This document shows positions 35,501-47,500 of a stretch of DNA of 64,000 bases, piece after piece (position 1 is the first letter of the stretch; every line of letters starts with the position of its first letter). The stretch is taken from positions 2,294,001 through 2,358,000 of the forward strand of contig BSBM01000191.1 of the NCBI GenBank assembly GCA_027924585.1, written 5' to 3'. The notes beneath the pieces were generated by a model that had not been told where the DNA came from, searched no databases, and was given only the letters and a program-made list of their open reading frames with translations. This DNA comes from Larix kaempferi. Lineage: Eukaryota; Streptophyta; Pinopsida; Pinales; Pinaceae. Position numbers and translations under genes: made by a program.

Positions 35501-38500
35501 ATGGAACTTAAATGCTATATCTAAACAATTGCTGGCCTTATTTGTATTATGGATTGTGCGCATCTGTGAAGGTGAATAAACCCTCTTTGAACAACTCATC
35601 CATTTGTGAGACACCGCCATTCCCTGTGTTATTGCTCATTCAGTATATACTATGGTGTGTATTCCCTTTCCCTTGCCAAAGTGTCACAAAGTTAAGTCAG
35701 TCAAGTCATCCCTTAGCCTAGCCAGTTATTTTAGCCTTCACCCTTCACTAGCAAATTGATCACAGCTATGAAGTGAGTATGATCCTGAAAGTCTAGTCTG
35801 AGTAATAATAATAATTAACGACTCTATATATTTGGATTTAGATCGCCAGTTATGATTACTCTGTGTTATAATTGCTATTTGAATAAGTTGTAAAGCATGT
35901 ATTAACCTTGACACTTTGCAGCAGCCTTGGATGATGGTCTGAGTTATATTTGGTCTTGGTTAGACCCAGTTTGACCATGGAGGACCATGGGACATGAGAT
36001 GTTAGACCTTATGATGATATGGATAGATGATATATGGTCTATGTATACATACATGATGATTCTATGCAGCAGCTACAGGGTTATGATGATGATTCTTGGG
36101 TTACAGCAGTGTTTGGTCATTTACAGATCATTATTATTGGCCTTGTTCCGGTATATTGGATATTTATTTTGATCATGCAGAGACTCATATGGTGTATGAG
36201 TACACATCTTGGATGGATTTGGATCTTCTGAGTCCAATGGGACAGTTTGTTTTCAGTTTCGGGCATTCACAGTGATGATTGAGCCTCAGTAGGCTGTCCT
36301 AGTGCATTTTTGGTCTGTCGGAGGCCCTGTCAGAGCAGATGAGATTTTTATCCGGTTGACCTAGGGCGCTGATGATGGAGGGGGTGGTCCAGCCACTTGT
36401 TTTTACCATATTACCCCCCTCCCGGACACACTGGTGCCCTCACCTTGACAGCGCAGGCACTCCAGGAGGCAGTTTGGGGCAGTTTCACGCTTCCCGAGGC
36501 ATTTCAGGATTGGTAGAAATGGCTATTGAGGAAATCGATTTGGTCTACTGAGGCAAAGTTATGGCATGGGATGATCAGTGATGATAGATCGGGGTCTTCC
36601 ACACCTTCTCTAGCAGTTTCAGCTTCATCGGGGCCCGCATCCATCACTTATGGCATTTTTTGTGGATTTCTGAGGTCTTTTGAGGACCACGACTTGACTA
36701 TGGAGGCACGATTTGGTACATTCATGATTATTTTATGGTTATTGTGCTATGGGGATTGACCAAGGAGGGATAAAATTACCCCTTGGACCCACCATAAGCC
36801 TCTTATGATATTTTGTCATCATGATTTGGTGGGATTCCCCTCTTCTAGGGCGATTTTGTCCACTCACATAATATTTTATTAGTGATCCATGTATTTTATT
36901 GTTGAGCTCATCTCAACCATTGATTAGACATTTGTATCTTTTAATCTTAGCCACTCATTCAAAAAGTGGTTAGGGTTTTGGTGCCTCTCCTTCCTATTTA
37001 AAGGAGAGAGCCTCTCATTGTAAAGGGGACTTTTGGCTCTGGATTATTGGAATAGAAAATTATTATTGCATCTATCTCCAGTGTTGTGGTGAATGTTTTT
37101 GGTGTTCGTTCGTTGGTTCTTCCTTTGCACTGAGTTATTGGAGATCTTGTTTGCCATATATTTTGTACCACAATTTTTGCATCTACAGGTGGAGGCCGAT
37201 TTGCTTTAAGGAGAAAGTATTGGCAGGGGAAGACTCTCCCTACTTCTTCTTTGGATCTCTTCGTTGGTAACAGGGAGTATTACTGTCCCAGGACCTTCTA
37301 TTTCATGTTACTTTTGCATTTCTCTTGTATTTCCTCCATGCTTGATCTTACTGATTGAATCGCTATTCCTTGGTTTGACAAGTAGAGGAGGTCGCACGTG
37401 TGGACTAGGGCATCATTTCGGCAAGCAAAATCAACAATTTCTCATTTGATCTCTGCGGGAATCTTCCTCAACATCAAGGCATCTCATTCACATCACTCAG
37501 GTATGATCTCAAGGTAAGTTCTATCTCCATGATCTATCCAATTGTCTAAAATATTTCAAAACCCTAAATATTTCAAAACCCCATTTTACATTTTCTCAGA
37601 TCTACTTAGATCTAGTGGGTTGTTGGGTATAATATTGAAAACCCACCTCTATAGCATCCACGGCATCCCGGATCTATAGTTTGGTGAGGATTGGCTTCCG
37701 TTTGACCCCCCTCCCAAGCCAACTTAGCTTCTCCCAAGCAAGGCGCACTTCCTAGTTTGAGCAAGTTGACCTAGATCTAGGTGGTGGGTGTTTGAGATTC
37801 CACTTGATTCGTCATCTACACATCCAATAACATACACCCAGGTTGTTACTTTTCTGAAATTCACCTTGTGGGCCCTATTCCACGTTTTAAGGGATTTAAT
37901 CCCCATTTTGGACCACTTGGAACACTTAAACTCAGATCTACTAAGATCTAGCCGTTGGATTGCCACGAAATTATAGATCCACACTCCTACCTGACCAACC
38001 TACCCGGATCTAAAGTTTGGATGCCATCCGACTTGTCTTGACCTACCTAACCCTCATTTTTGGCCTCCTTGGGCAAAGTCGCACCACCTTAGAGAAGTGA
38101 GTTGACTCACTTCTGGGACGTGGGTACTTGAGATTCTTGCGGATTTGGAACGAGAATAATTCAAAACCTAGGTCTAGAGTGTCACTTCGTCAAATCTTGC
38201 CTTGGGGATAGCGTTCCTTGTTTTAAGGGATTGTGGTCCACTTGGGTCAAACCTAGATCTAGACATACTCATCCATCAAGACCTCTATTGCCCACTTGTC
38301 CCATGTACTAGGAGTCCTTAACCACAAGTCAACCCTACTTTGACTCCACTTCCCAATTCCCAAGGCACTGGTTTCTCTCCAAGTTAATTCGACTTTCCTA
38401 GATTGTTGGATTGACTTGTGGTTTGACCTATGCATGGTGAACTAACCCCTTGAAGCCATCATGTACCATGGTCAAGCTTGTCATATGTACTAGTTAGCCC

Positions 38501-41500
38501 CAATTCAACCCTTAAACCACCTTGCATTGGACACGAGTCCCAAGGCAGTGTATTTTCCAACATTGAACTAGTACTCTAACCCTAGATCTCACTTCAAACA
38601 TTATAAGTCACTCTCACATCAACTATGAACCAAAGCTATACCTATTGAACCCCTCACTTGGCTTGTGACTTCATCCTAAGGTCTAGGATAAACCATACAC
38701 CTAACTTCACTTAGAAATACCCTAATTTGGTGTCTTGGTTTTGATCTCTCCTGTCGGGAGTAGATCGGGTCTCCCCCTTTGTTATCTGGGCTAGATAACA
38801 TAAAGTGAAGGTTGCCTCGACTGGCATGACAACCATATATTGGAGGTCGAGGTGATCGTGGTTGCACCTTTTGAGTTGCCCTTCCCTATTGCCATCCATG
38901 ACTGGATACATCCATAGGGGTAACTACAGTTTAGGTGATAACAGATCCTAGGTGGATCCGATCTAGATATGTATCGGATCCGTGGATCCGCGGATCCTAC
39001 ACACTGGGGTGGTGGATCCGGTAACATAGCTTAGGACTTAGGAAAAGTGGGTTTAGGGGTTTTGTGGGTGCTCTGGGTTAGAAAATGAGCACCCCCGTGG
39101 AAAATTTCACCTTCTAACCACACTTTTATTACATTTTTGGATTTTTTAATTAAATTATTAAAAAAACCTTGTAAAACGGGAAAAAATATTTTTGTCCGAA
39201 TTTACTCAAACTTCTAGGAGACCTAGTGCATGTTCATATGACTCATTATTGATGGCTAGCATGTTAAAATACATAGACACTTAGGCTCTAATAAGCTCCT
39301 AAGGTTTGACCACCATGGAAAATACTCCAGCTTTGGAGGTGTGAGTGAAAAACTCAGGAATTATACGCCACCGAAGCGCGAAGGAAAAAGCACTCTAGAG
39401 TATTCTCTTGATAGCAAAACCTAAGGTAGGCCAAGTCTGTTACATAAAAAGACCATGCTTAGACCAACTTATTACAATAACCCCAAGGGGCATGGACATT
39501 CAATTTTTTAAAAAATGGGCCAAAACTGGCCCGCTGAACTTTTGAATGCCGGCAATGAACAAGTACATTGCTCCAAACTTCGCTGGCTCACTTGGAAACC
39601 AACTAAGTACAACTTAGGTGGTAACAGGACCAACGAAGATTCCATTTGGCTGGCCATATTAGTTTGTTGATTGATGATATGCATGCTTTAGGAAAATAAC
39701 ATTTGGGCACATTGAGGGATACTCGCCAAATTGGTGAATTTGATTAATGCCCCATCAATCAGGGAGATATTCAGAAGTGGGCTCAAGCTCAAATTAGACA
39801 GTACATTGGAATTGGCAAACCTGGAATCAAATTGGACAGTACTTGCATGATTGTTTTGCTAGTGAAGAACAGGCCAAGAGTCTGCTTCAGAATGTGGCAT
39901 CTTTGTTGAAACCTGGAAGCTATTGGAATCACTGCAGATTCATCCACCACATGGTCAAAGTACTAAAACAAAAAAGCAATGGTGCAATTAAGAAATTTAA
40001 GGGTATCAGTGTCAAAGTTGCAGAGACTGCAGCAAAGCTAGAGGACGAGAGAATTGAGAAATTAAAGGCCCTAGAGGAAGAGTGCCAGGCTTTGAGATCC
40101 AATCTAAATTTAAGTAAAGAATTGAGAAATTGTGAAAGGCAGATTGGCGTACACCTGAGGCAAATAATTGAAACTTGGGAACAAGTAAGGGCTAAATCAA
40201 CTGAATTGTTCCAAATGATCACCAATCCTCGTGTTCCTCAGTGTACACTACTTACAGGCTTTGCTGTGAAGGCTGTTTCTCAATCTGAAACACAAACTCT
40301 AAGATTGAATTGTGCTTGTGCTTGTTACTTCGCGGGTTCCAATTGCAGTGGATCTTGTGCTTGCAGAGTTTCATAATAAGGCTTGCATCTTTACTGTTCC
40401 AAAAATACATTCCATATTGAAAGATTGCTTTTGAGTCAGAAAATGCGTACAACAAGACAGTTGGATACTGAGAAGATAATGGAAAGATTGAAAGTACAGA
40501 TAATTATCTGGCTCGCATATGTGATTCTATATGCAGCAATCGTTCAGACAGACATGTCAAGTGTGAACAATCTTCATAGTGTGAAGGATGGATGGGCTTG
40601 GATGGCTCGATTTCTAAATGCACTCCCTCCAAACAGGTTTACAAGCAGCTGCTTTAGAGATATTTTTGGAGATAACAGGACGGGCATACACATAGTATTT
40701 GGACCATGCTATTGCACTTTCTCTTTCTGAAAAAGAACTAAGAAAGACGAATAACATAGGGGGCGATTCTCAAGTGGATGACGAGAAGAACTTGCTGGAG
40801 CTCTACAAGCAAGCTTGGACATTGGCTTCCTTACACATTCAACTCAAAGTGCTATTTATCCTTCGCCATATGGTTATCCTACAGGCTACAAGATTTGTGC
40901 TGGGTGCAATACCTAGCTTTGACGACAGAGATGATAGTGGAGCGTTAGGGATAAGCCTTCAGTCATCTGAGATTTCAACATCTGAGGTTTCCTCTGACAG
41001 TAGCTACAGCAGCGAATACACCAGCGTTTATAAAAACAACCTCCCTAGTATATTCGAAGTTGTGTATGCAGATCATCAGTGGCAACACAACAAGTTAAAA
41101 GCCAGATCAGTGAGTTGAACTCACACATCATGGCATATAAAGTAAAAGTCAAATTTGCATGAGAATCTTTAAACTGAAGATGCATCCATCACGATGAAAT
41201 TAAATTCGCATGTATTGAGATTATTACGTGAATGAATTAAATGGTGGCTTGAGATGTCTTATTTAGATTTACGTTAAACCCAGGACGGATAACAGATGTA
41301 GGGGAAAACAATTTAAAGCATTATTGAATGGGTTAAACTCAAGTGTCATTCATGCAAAGGGAGGCGTGATTTGGAAAGTTCGTGTGACAACTACAGAGCA
41401 GTGAAAAGTTGTCGTTTGAACACAGACTTAGTTGGAACTTGGAGTAAAGGGGGTATGTGTTTGAGGTCTATATATTCGAGGTTGGACAGAAAGACGGGCT

Positions 41501-44500
41501 CGGATTTTTACAGTGGAAGCATACATATTTTTTCTCTTTCCTCTTTCTCTCTTAGACTAGTTTCTCTTTCGGCAAAAATAATCATTGTACTAGTTTTTGA
41601 CTTGTCTATTGCGGCACAATCAACCCTTTGTCAGGACTTTAATAAAGATATGTTGTGTTCTTCTTCGTACTTTCTTTCTTGTCAACATTATGTTCTTATT
41701 TTGTCCACTGGTCAGTAGCTCATAGCCTATTGTCGTGATTAATTTCAATCTGTCAGTTGGTATTCTTTCTATTTCTTTCATCTCTCTCATGCTAACCCTG
41801 TAGGATCCCTCCAAGTAAATTTACTCAATCTTTGTCCTAAAACTTTGGCAGAGTGTTTACACACTGTCCAAAGCATTTTGCTGTTGTTTTTTGTGAGTTG
41901 TTGCAGAAAATCAGATCCAAGCTCAGCAGCCCGATACCTAGGGACTCCCCCCCGAGGTTGGCACGCACCAGCCCGAACTGAGAGGAGGTTTGCCCATGAT
42001 GATTTGGGGCATTTTGTCTTTGAATTAGCCGTTTTTCATCACTGATTTTCAATTTTATCAGATCTAATTGGAGGGTGAAAAAGTGTGCTAACAAATTGGT
42101 GCCGTTGCTGAGGAACCTTGTTGTCATTCCTTGGCTAGCAAACGACATTGGTGAGCATTTTTAACTTTTAATTTTATTTTTAAACTCACCCGGCGACTCC
42201 ACGTTTTACAAGGTTGGCTCCACTGGGGAACTCAAGGAAATCACCCAGATTCGATCCAACACAAGGCATTGTTCTGAGCCTTAGTGAACCTGAGCATCTA
42301 TTTTGGAACACAAGGGTGGATCACCACTCAACAATGTCCAATGGCGACTCCATTGTCGAGAGATCATGATTGACCATGGATGTTGAATACTTTCGGTGGC
42401 TGAATGGTCTTCTTTGGGATTAGAGTCACATTAAAAGGGGGAAAGATGAAGTCACATTGTGCTATGGTTTTCTCTGTTTAATGGTTGCTTATCAGTGTAT
42501 TACATTTATCTTTTCTGGGTTGATTAAGTAAAAGATTGAAATTGTAATTGTCATCTGGTAAGCTGTGATTTTCACATGGTATCATAACGAGTTTGAGGAA
42601 ACCTTGCACAAGGTCGGATATAAAAAAAGAAGGGTTTTCGTACCGTATGGCCACGGTACGGGCTGTACGACATACGGTCTCAGCAGTAAGTTGGTTTGTC
42701 GGGGTGAGTGCATGGTGTGTTATCCACTAAGTTGCACTTAGGTGGATTTCCAGTGAGCATTCAAAGAATTGAACAATTCAATTGTTCATCACATGTGTTC
42801 AGAAGTTCACCATGCCATTTTTTAGGCCTTTTTGTAAATTTACATGTCCAAACCCCTTGGGGGAATTGTAATAAGTTGGTCTAAGCATGGTATTTTTCTA
42901 ACAGGCATGGCTTACCTTAGGTTTATCTATCAAGGGAATACTCTAGAGTGTTTTTTCCTTAGGAATTATGCGTTACGCTTCAGTGACATATAATCCCTGA
43001 GTTTTTCACTCACACCTCCAAAGCTGGAGTATTTACCATGGTGGTCGAACCTTAGGAAGTTATTAAAGCCTATGTGTCTATGTATTTTTTACATGCTAGC
43101 CATCAATAATGAGTCGTATGGACATGTACTAGGTCCCCTAGGAGTTTGAGTCAATTCCGACAAAAAATAATTTTTCCGTAAACTTTGGTATTTTTTAATA
43201 GTTTAATTGGAAAAATTAAAATTATTAAAAAAGTGTGGTTAGGAGGAATAATTAGACATGGGGGTGCTCGTTTTCTAACTTAGAGCACCCACTTAACCCC
43301 TAAACCCACTTTCCTAAGTTTTCGAGTAATTATTTATCTCCAAAATTGAATATTACTCGAAAATAGTAAAAAAGACCAAAAAAATGGAAAAAATAAAGAA
43401 ACCAGAAATTTCCAAAACTCAAAAAACATGCCGAAAGTGAAATTTATGAGTTGGCAAAGCAAAATGGAAATATTCCTAAGGTTTCTAAAACACTTGTGAG
43501 TGTTTTTCTCGGCAATTAGAGGCAAGAAGATGTTTCTCTATAGAGAGGGCACATTTCCTCATGGAGAGGGCGTGATTTCCAAGAAAAAAGTGGGCAAGTG
43601 TAAGATAAAGCACAAAAAGAAAGGCTGGAAGTGGAAGGAAGCTGATTTTCAGCCTTTTCCAACTCATTACACCTCACGCCAAGTTGTTTCCAACTCACCA
43701 CCCCTCTCTTGGAAAGTGCACCATCCCCCCCCCTCTGGCTCTCTCATTTTTCTATTTAAGCAAACTCTTATCTCCTCATTTGCATATGAAGGATAGCATT
43801 GAACCTCTGTTCTTGTAATTTGTTTATATTTCTCTTTTTAATAAAGTTAAAAGGCTTTGGAGGCCATATGCTGTGCAACTGTTCCATTGGATGTATGTTT
43901 GGTTGATGTTTTGAGGTGATATCTCGCTAATCACTTGTCATTTTGCAATTTTTTATTTATTATCTAGCTTAGATGGCCTTTGTGCCCATAGTATAAGCAT
44001 TCATTGTATTTGATTTGCTTATAAATGCTTGATTAATTAGAGATAGTGAAGCAACAAGTGTATTCAGTTGTACTAATGACCTTCTAATCTTTGTTAATTA
44101 CGTATTCTAGATTTAATCTTCATTTTTGCAAGTGTTTGTGACAGTGCAGGATAAGAATCTGAGGTAGGAGGTTGAGCTTAGTTGCATCCTCATCCACCCT
44201 CGGTGTTGGTTGTCTTGGTCTGATTATCTTTGAGCTGCAAGCATCTTTGGTTCCTTAATCTTTCAAGACCGAAGTTGGTTTTTTGCTTCTTTTACACTAT
44301 TAAATCAAAAAATTTTCTTGGTCACTTGGTTACCCTTGCTTAGTGAAAGTTAGGTCTGCAGTTGCATATCAATAACTTTCTTTTATTAAGCACACATATA
44401 CTGGATCTAAATTTCTTTCAAAGTCTACTTTTAAACTAGATCTAGATCCATAATTCTTTATACTTGAAGTAGTCATTTTTACTGAAAATTTTCCAAGTAT

Positions 44501-47500
44501 AAAGTCTGTAAATTTTTTTGTACTTTATTTGATTAACCCACTAATTTATATGTTTTAAGCTTGCTGGCTTTTAGCAGGTCCAAGAAAAAAGAGAAGGAAT
44601 CCCTGGCCGCTTTTCGCCAGAAAGTACCAAAAATACATTCCAAGGACCCTCTTATACCAATATTTCATTTTTCTGAAATTGTAAGCCCTTAGATCCAAGT
44701 TTAAAAGGACTAAGAGGCACTTCTTCTAGCAAGCATTGTAAAATTTATTAAACGAGAGCAAGTGGGATACATAGCGCCCACATCCCATCCCCCTTGGGGG
44801 GAATTCGCGTTTTCCTTTTTCGGGGGTGATTTTTTCTAACACTTTGTGCAAGGTGTATACTTTGATTAAGTAGTTAAATTCTGTTTTCTTTTCATTTCGC
44901 AAGTGATTAAATAAAGCCAATCTTGTTGCTACGAAGTATGCTCTCACCTCCACACAAAGGCATTGCCGATTAGTGGAGGTTGATCATAAAGTGACACATA
45001 GGTTTGGCAAGTTTATGTATTTATTTTTTCAAGTTATTTTTATTTAATTTCATATACTTCAAGCACTCAAATTTGAACAAATATTTTGTTGTTTCTCGAA
45101 GTATGCTCTTTCCCCTTGCGGGCACTGGCCTGGTCCTGGGGAAATCAGAAAAGAGCGCAACAACTCATTAATTCTCAAACATCTAATAATAACTCATATT
45201 AATAAAATTAAGAACCCCCAACATAGTGAAAATCCGACACTCGAATGTTAAGTAACGTGTGGGGAAATTTCTCAAAAGAAGTGAGAATCACTGGAGAGTG
45301 ACCTCAGGGCACCGTTAGACTACATCCTTGTTGGTGTAGTGTTGAACACGCTCTTGAGACTCCGTTCCAACCCACATGTCTTCGTGAGGAGACACCTTTG
45401 CCTAATCTCCGAACACTACTCCTTGTACTTCACGGTATATCAGGAGCTCCCATTCTCCCTTTAATCAACTCATCCTTTAATAATTCCTAAAATTGACCAA
45501 GAACACAGTTGCAAAACATTTACTTTGACTCCACGGCATTGGTCTTTGATACTGTTATTTACATTAAGTTATATTTTGTCGTGATATTTATATTCATATA
45601 TGTTGCATAGTTAATTTCATCTTGCAATAATCTTGATCAATGTTTTAATTCAAAAAAAAACTCCTAAATAACATTTTTCATCCAAAAGAACTAAGCACCT
45701 AAAGCCTTAGTAACGTTAATAGCATCTACCCCCCTTGGCTTCGTTAGGAGTTAAGCCTAAACAGAGGAGTCAAGATCAAGTGACAGTACTTGACTCAGAC
45801 TTGCCCCCAAGGACGCACCTAGCAGCTTGAAGATTTCTGCTGCGTTAACCCCGGGTGCGTAAGAGGCGGCAACATGGTGCAACCATCTTTAGATTGGGTG
45901 AAGCTGCCAGCAAGAAAGCTGGGGCCTGTGAAATAGTCAATTGTGAGAGCGAATCACGTGCAGCAAGAGCCGCAGGCCGTGAACGCGAAGGTCGACAACG
46001 TGAGCGGAGGTGGAGCTGTTGGACGTGGGCTCGGCTGAGAGCACAAGCCGCCAGATTTGGGGAAGACTCGGGAGTGTACCTGCATGAAGAGGTTGCACGA
46101 ATGTGAAGTGACGACGAAAGTAGAGCTTGGTGGCTCGAGGGTGGTTGAACACGGCTTGCGTGAGCAGTGTTGCTAGAGCAAAAAAGCTGACGACGTGGAG
46201 GTGATCCATAGTCAAGTAGATCGACAGAGGTTGGGCCACCATCAGTTGGGAGTAGGCGTCGTCGGGAGTTTAGTGCCGGACGTAGCCTGAGTGAATAGAT
46301 CGCGGGCTTGGGAGAAGAGTTCGACCAGGGAGCAGTTGCTGGGTTGATGGACAAATCGGTAGGGACGAGCCGACAAGGGGAGAAGAGCATGGTGGGGTAG
46401 AGTTGCATTCTGGGCGATGACCTGGACGACAAATCCGCGCGGGTAGAAAGAGCAGCCGCTAGGAGCTCGTGAAGCGTGGGACGTGGGGCTGCGGAGAAAG
46501 AGGGAGCTCAGGCCAAGCTCAAGCAGCAGAGAAAGGGTGGCTGCAGGAAACCACGTAAGGGCAAGACGACAGTCAGCTTCCAGGTAGGGTAGACTACCGG
46601 TTGAAGCAGACTCAGCCGCTAGCAGGAAAAGTGCTGCCGACAGAAGGCAAGGGCAGCCGCTGCAGTTGTGGTAGTTTTTTTTTGGGCAACTGTCAAGATA
46701 GCCTTTGGGCAGCTGTGGGCTGAGTTGGGCAAGCCTCGGGTAGGGGGAAGGAGTCCAGGACTGCCCAAAAAGGTTACAGGTAGCACAAGTGATTTTGGGC
46801 AGTGTTTGGGCAACTGTAAAACAACGTAAGCAGGGGTAGGAACAACCCATAAATTGAAGAGATTGTGGAAATGGCCTCTAGTTTGAGGTATGAGGACAAG
46901 TTGGATGGGATCTCCAACTACCTTCAATGGAAGAGGATGGGTGCTATCCTCAAGGAGAATAGGATTTTGTATCTTGTGAGTTCCAAATCACTAGTTGTTA
47001 TGCCTTCAAATCCTAAGGAGAAGGAAGCTTTTGAGGTGAGCGAGGCCAAGGCACAGAGGATACTCCTAGATGGAGTAAAGGACCACCTAATCCCACATAT
47101 GTCCGAGAAACAGACAACCAAGGAAATATGGGATACACTCACAGGATTTTATGAAAGCAAAACTGAGAACAAAAAGATGGCCCTAAGGGATAAGCTCCAT
47201 AGCACTAGGATGGCTAAGGGAGAGAGTGTGGCCTTCTACCTCACCAGGGTTACACATGTGAAGGATGAATTTGTAGCTGTAGGGGAAACCATTCTAGACT
47301 CAGAGTTCATGCATATAGCCTTGAGAGGCTTCACCAAAGAGTGGGATGTGTTTGTTAAGTGTGTGGTGGGCAGAGAGAAGCTCCTGTATTGGAGCAGGCT
47401 GTGGGATGACTTTACTCAGGAAGAGATTCAAGAGGGGTCTTAGAATAGAGATCGGGAGAAGGAAGAGGAAGAAGAGAACCTTACCTTTTAGCATCCAAGA

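Larger units (their letters stand above)
31058..39626 (-). mobile_element. family A solo LTR, left copy, with nested insertions
   Basis: On the minus strand it begins TGTTACCACC at 39626 and ends ...GCAACA at 31058. A perfect TSD GGACC lies at 31053-31057 and 39627-39631. Removing the nested hAT-like element leaves 3,174 bases, almost the same as the other solo LTR of this family (3,157). The two are in opposite orientation and both have their own TSD, so they are independent insertions reduced to solo LTRs by LTR-LTR recombination. No internal region survives, so the superfamily is not shown. Confidence 0.9.

Noticed and set aside
34412-38943. Genes in short open frames within the family B LTRs
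   Set aside because: Frames are short, differ between LTR copies and have no domain; the sequence is explained as LTR.
30242-41118. Helitron carrying the gene-fragment mosaic
   Set aside because: The hairpin at 31014-31052 is AT-rich and not followed by CTRR, and no TC start was identified. Not excluded, but unsupported.
31058-45874. A giant DNA transposon with 3-kb terminal inverted repeats around a captured-gene cargo
   Set aside because: Each arm has TG...CA ends and its own perfect 5-base target-site duplication (GGACC and TGGTG), so they are two independent solo LTRs.
45845-46850. Two long minus-strand proteins (195 and 202 codons)
   Set aside because: They overlap each other and lie opposite a GC-rich plus-strand leader; composition is Ser/Pro/Leu-rich with no domain.
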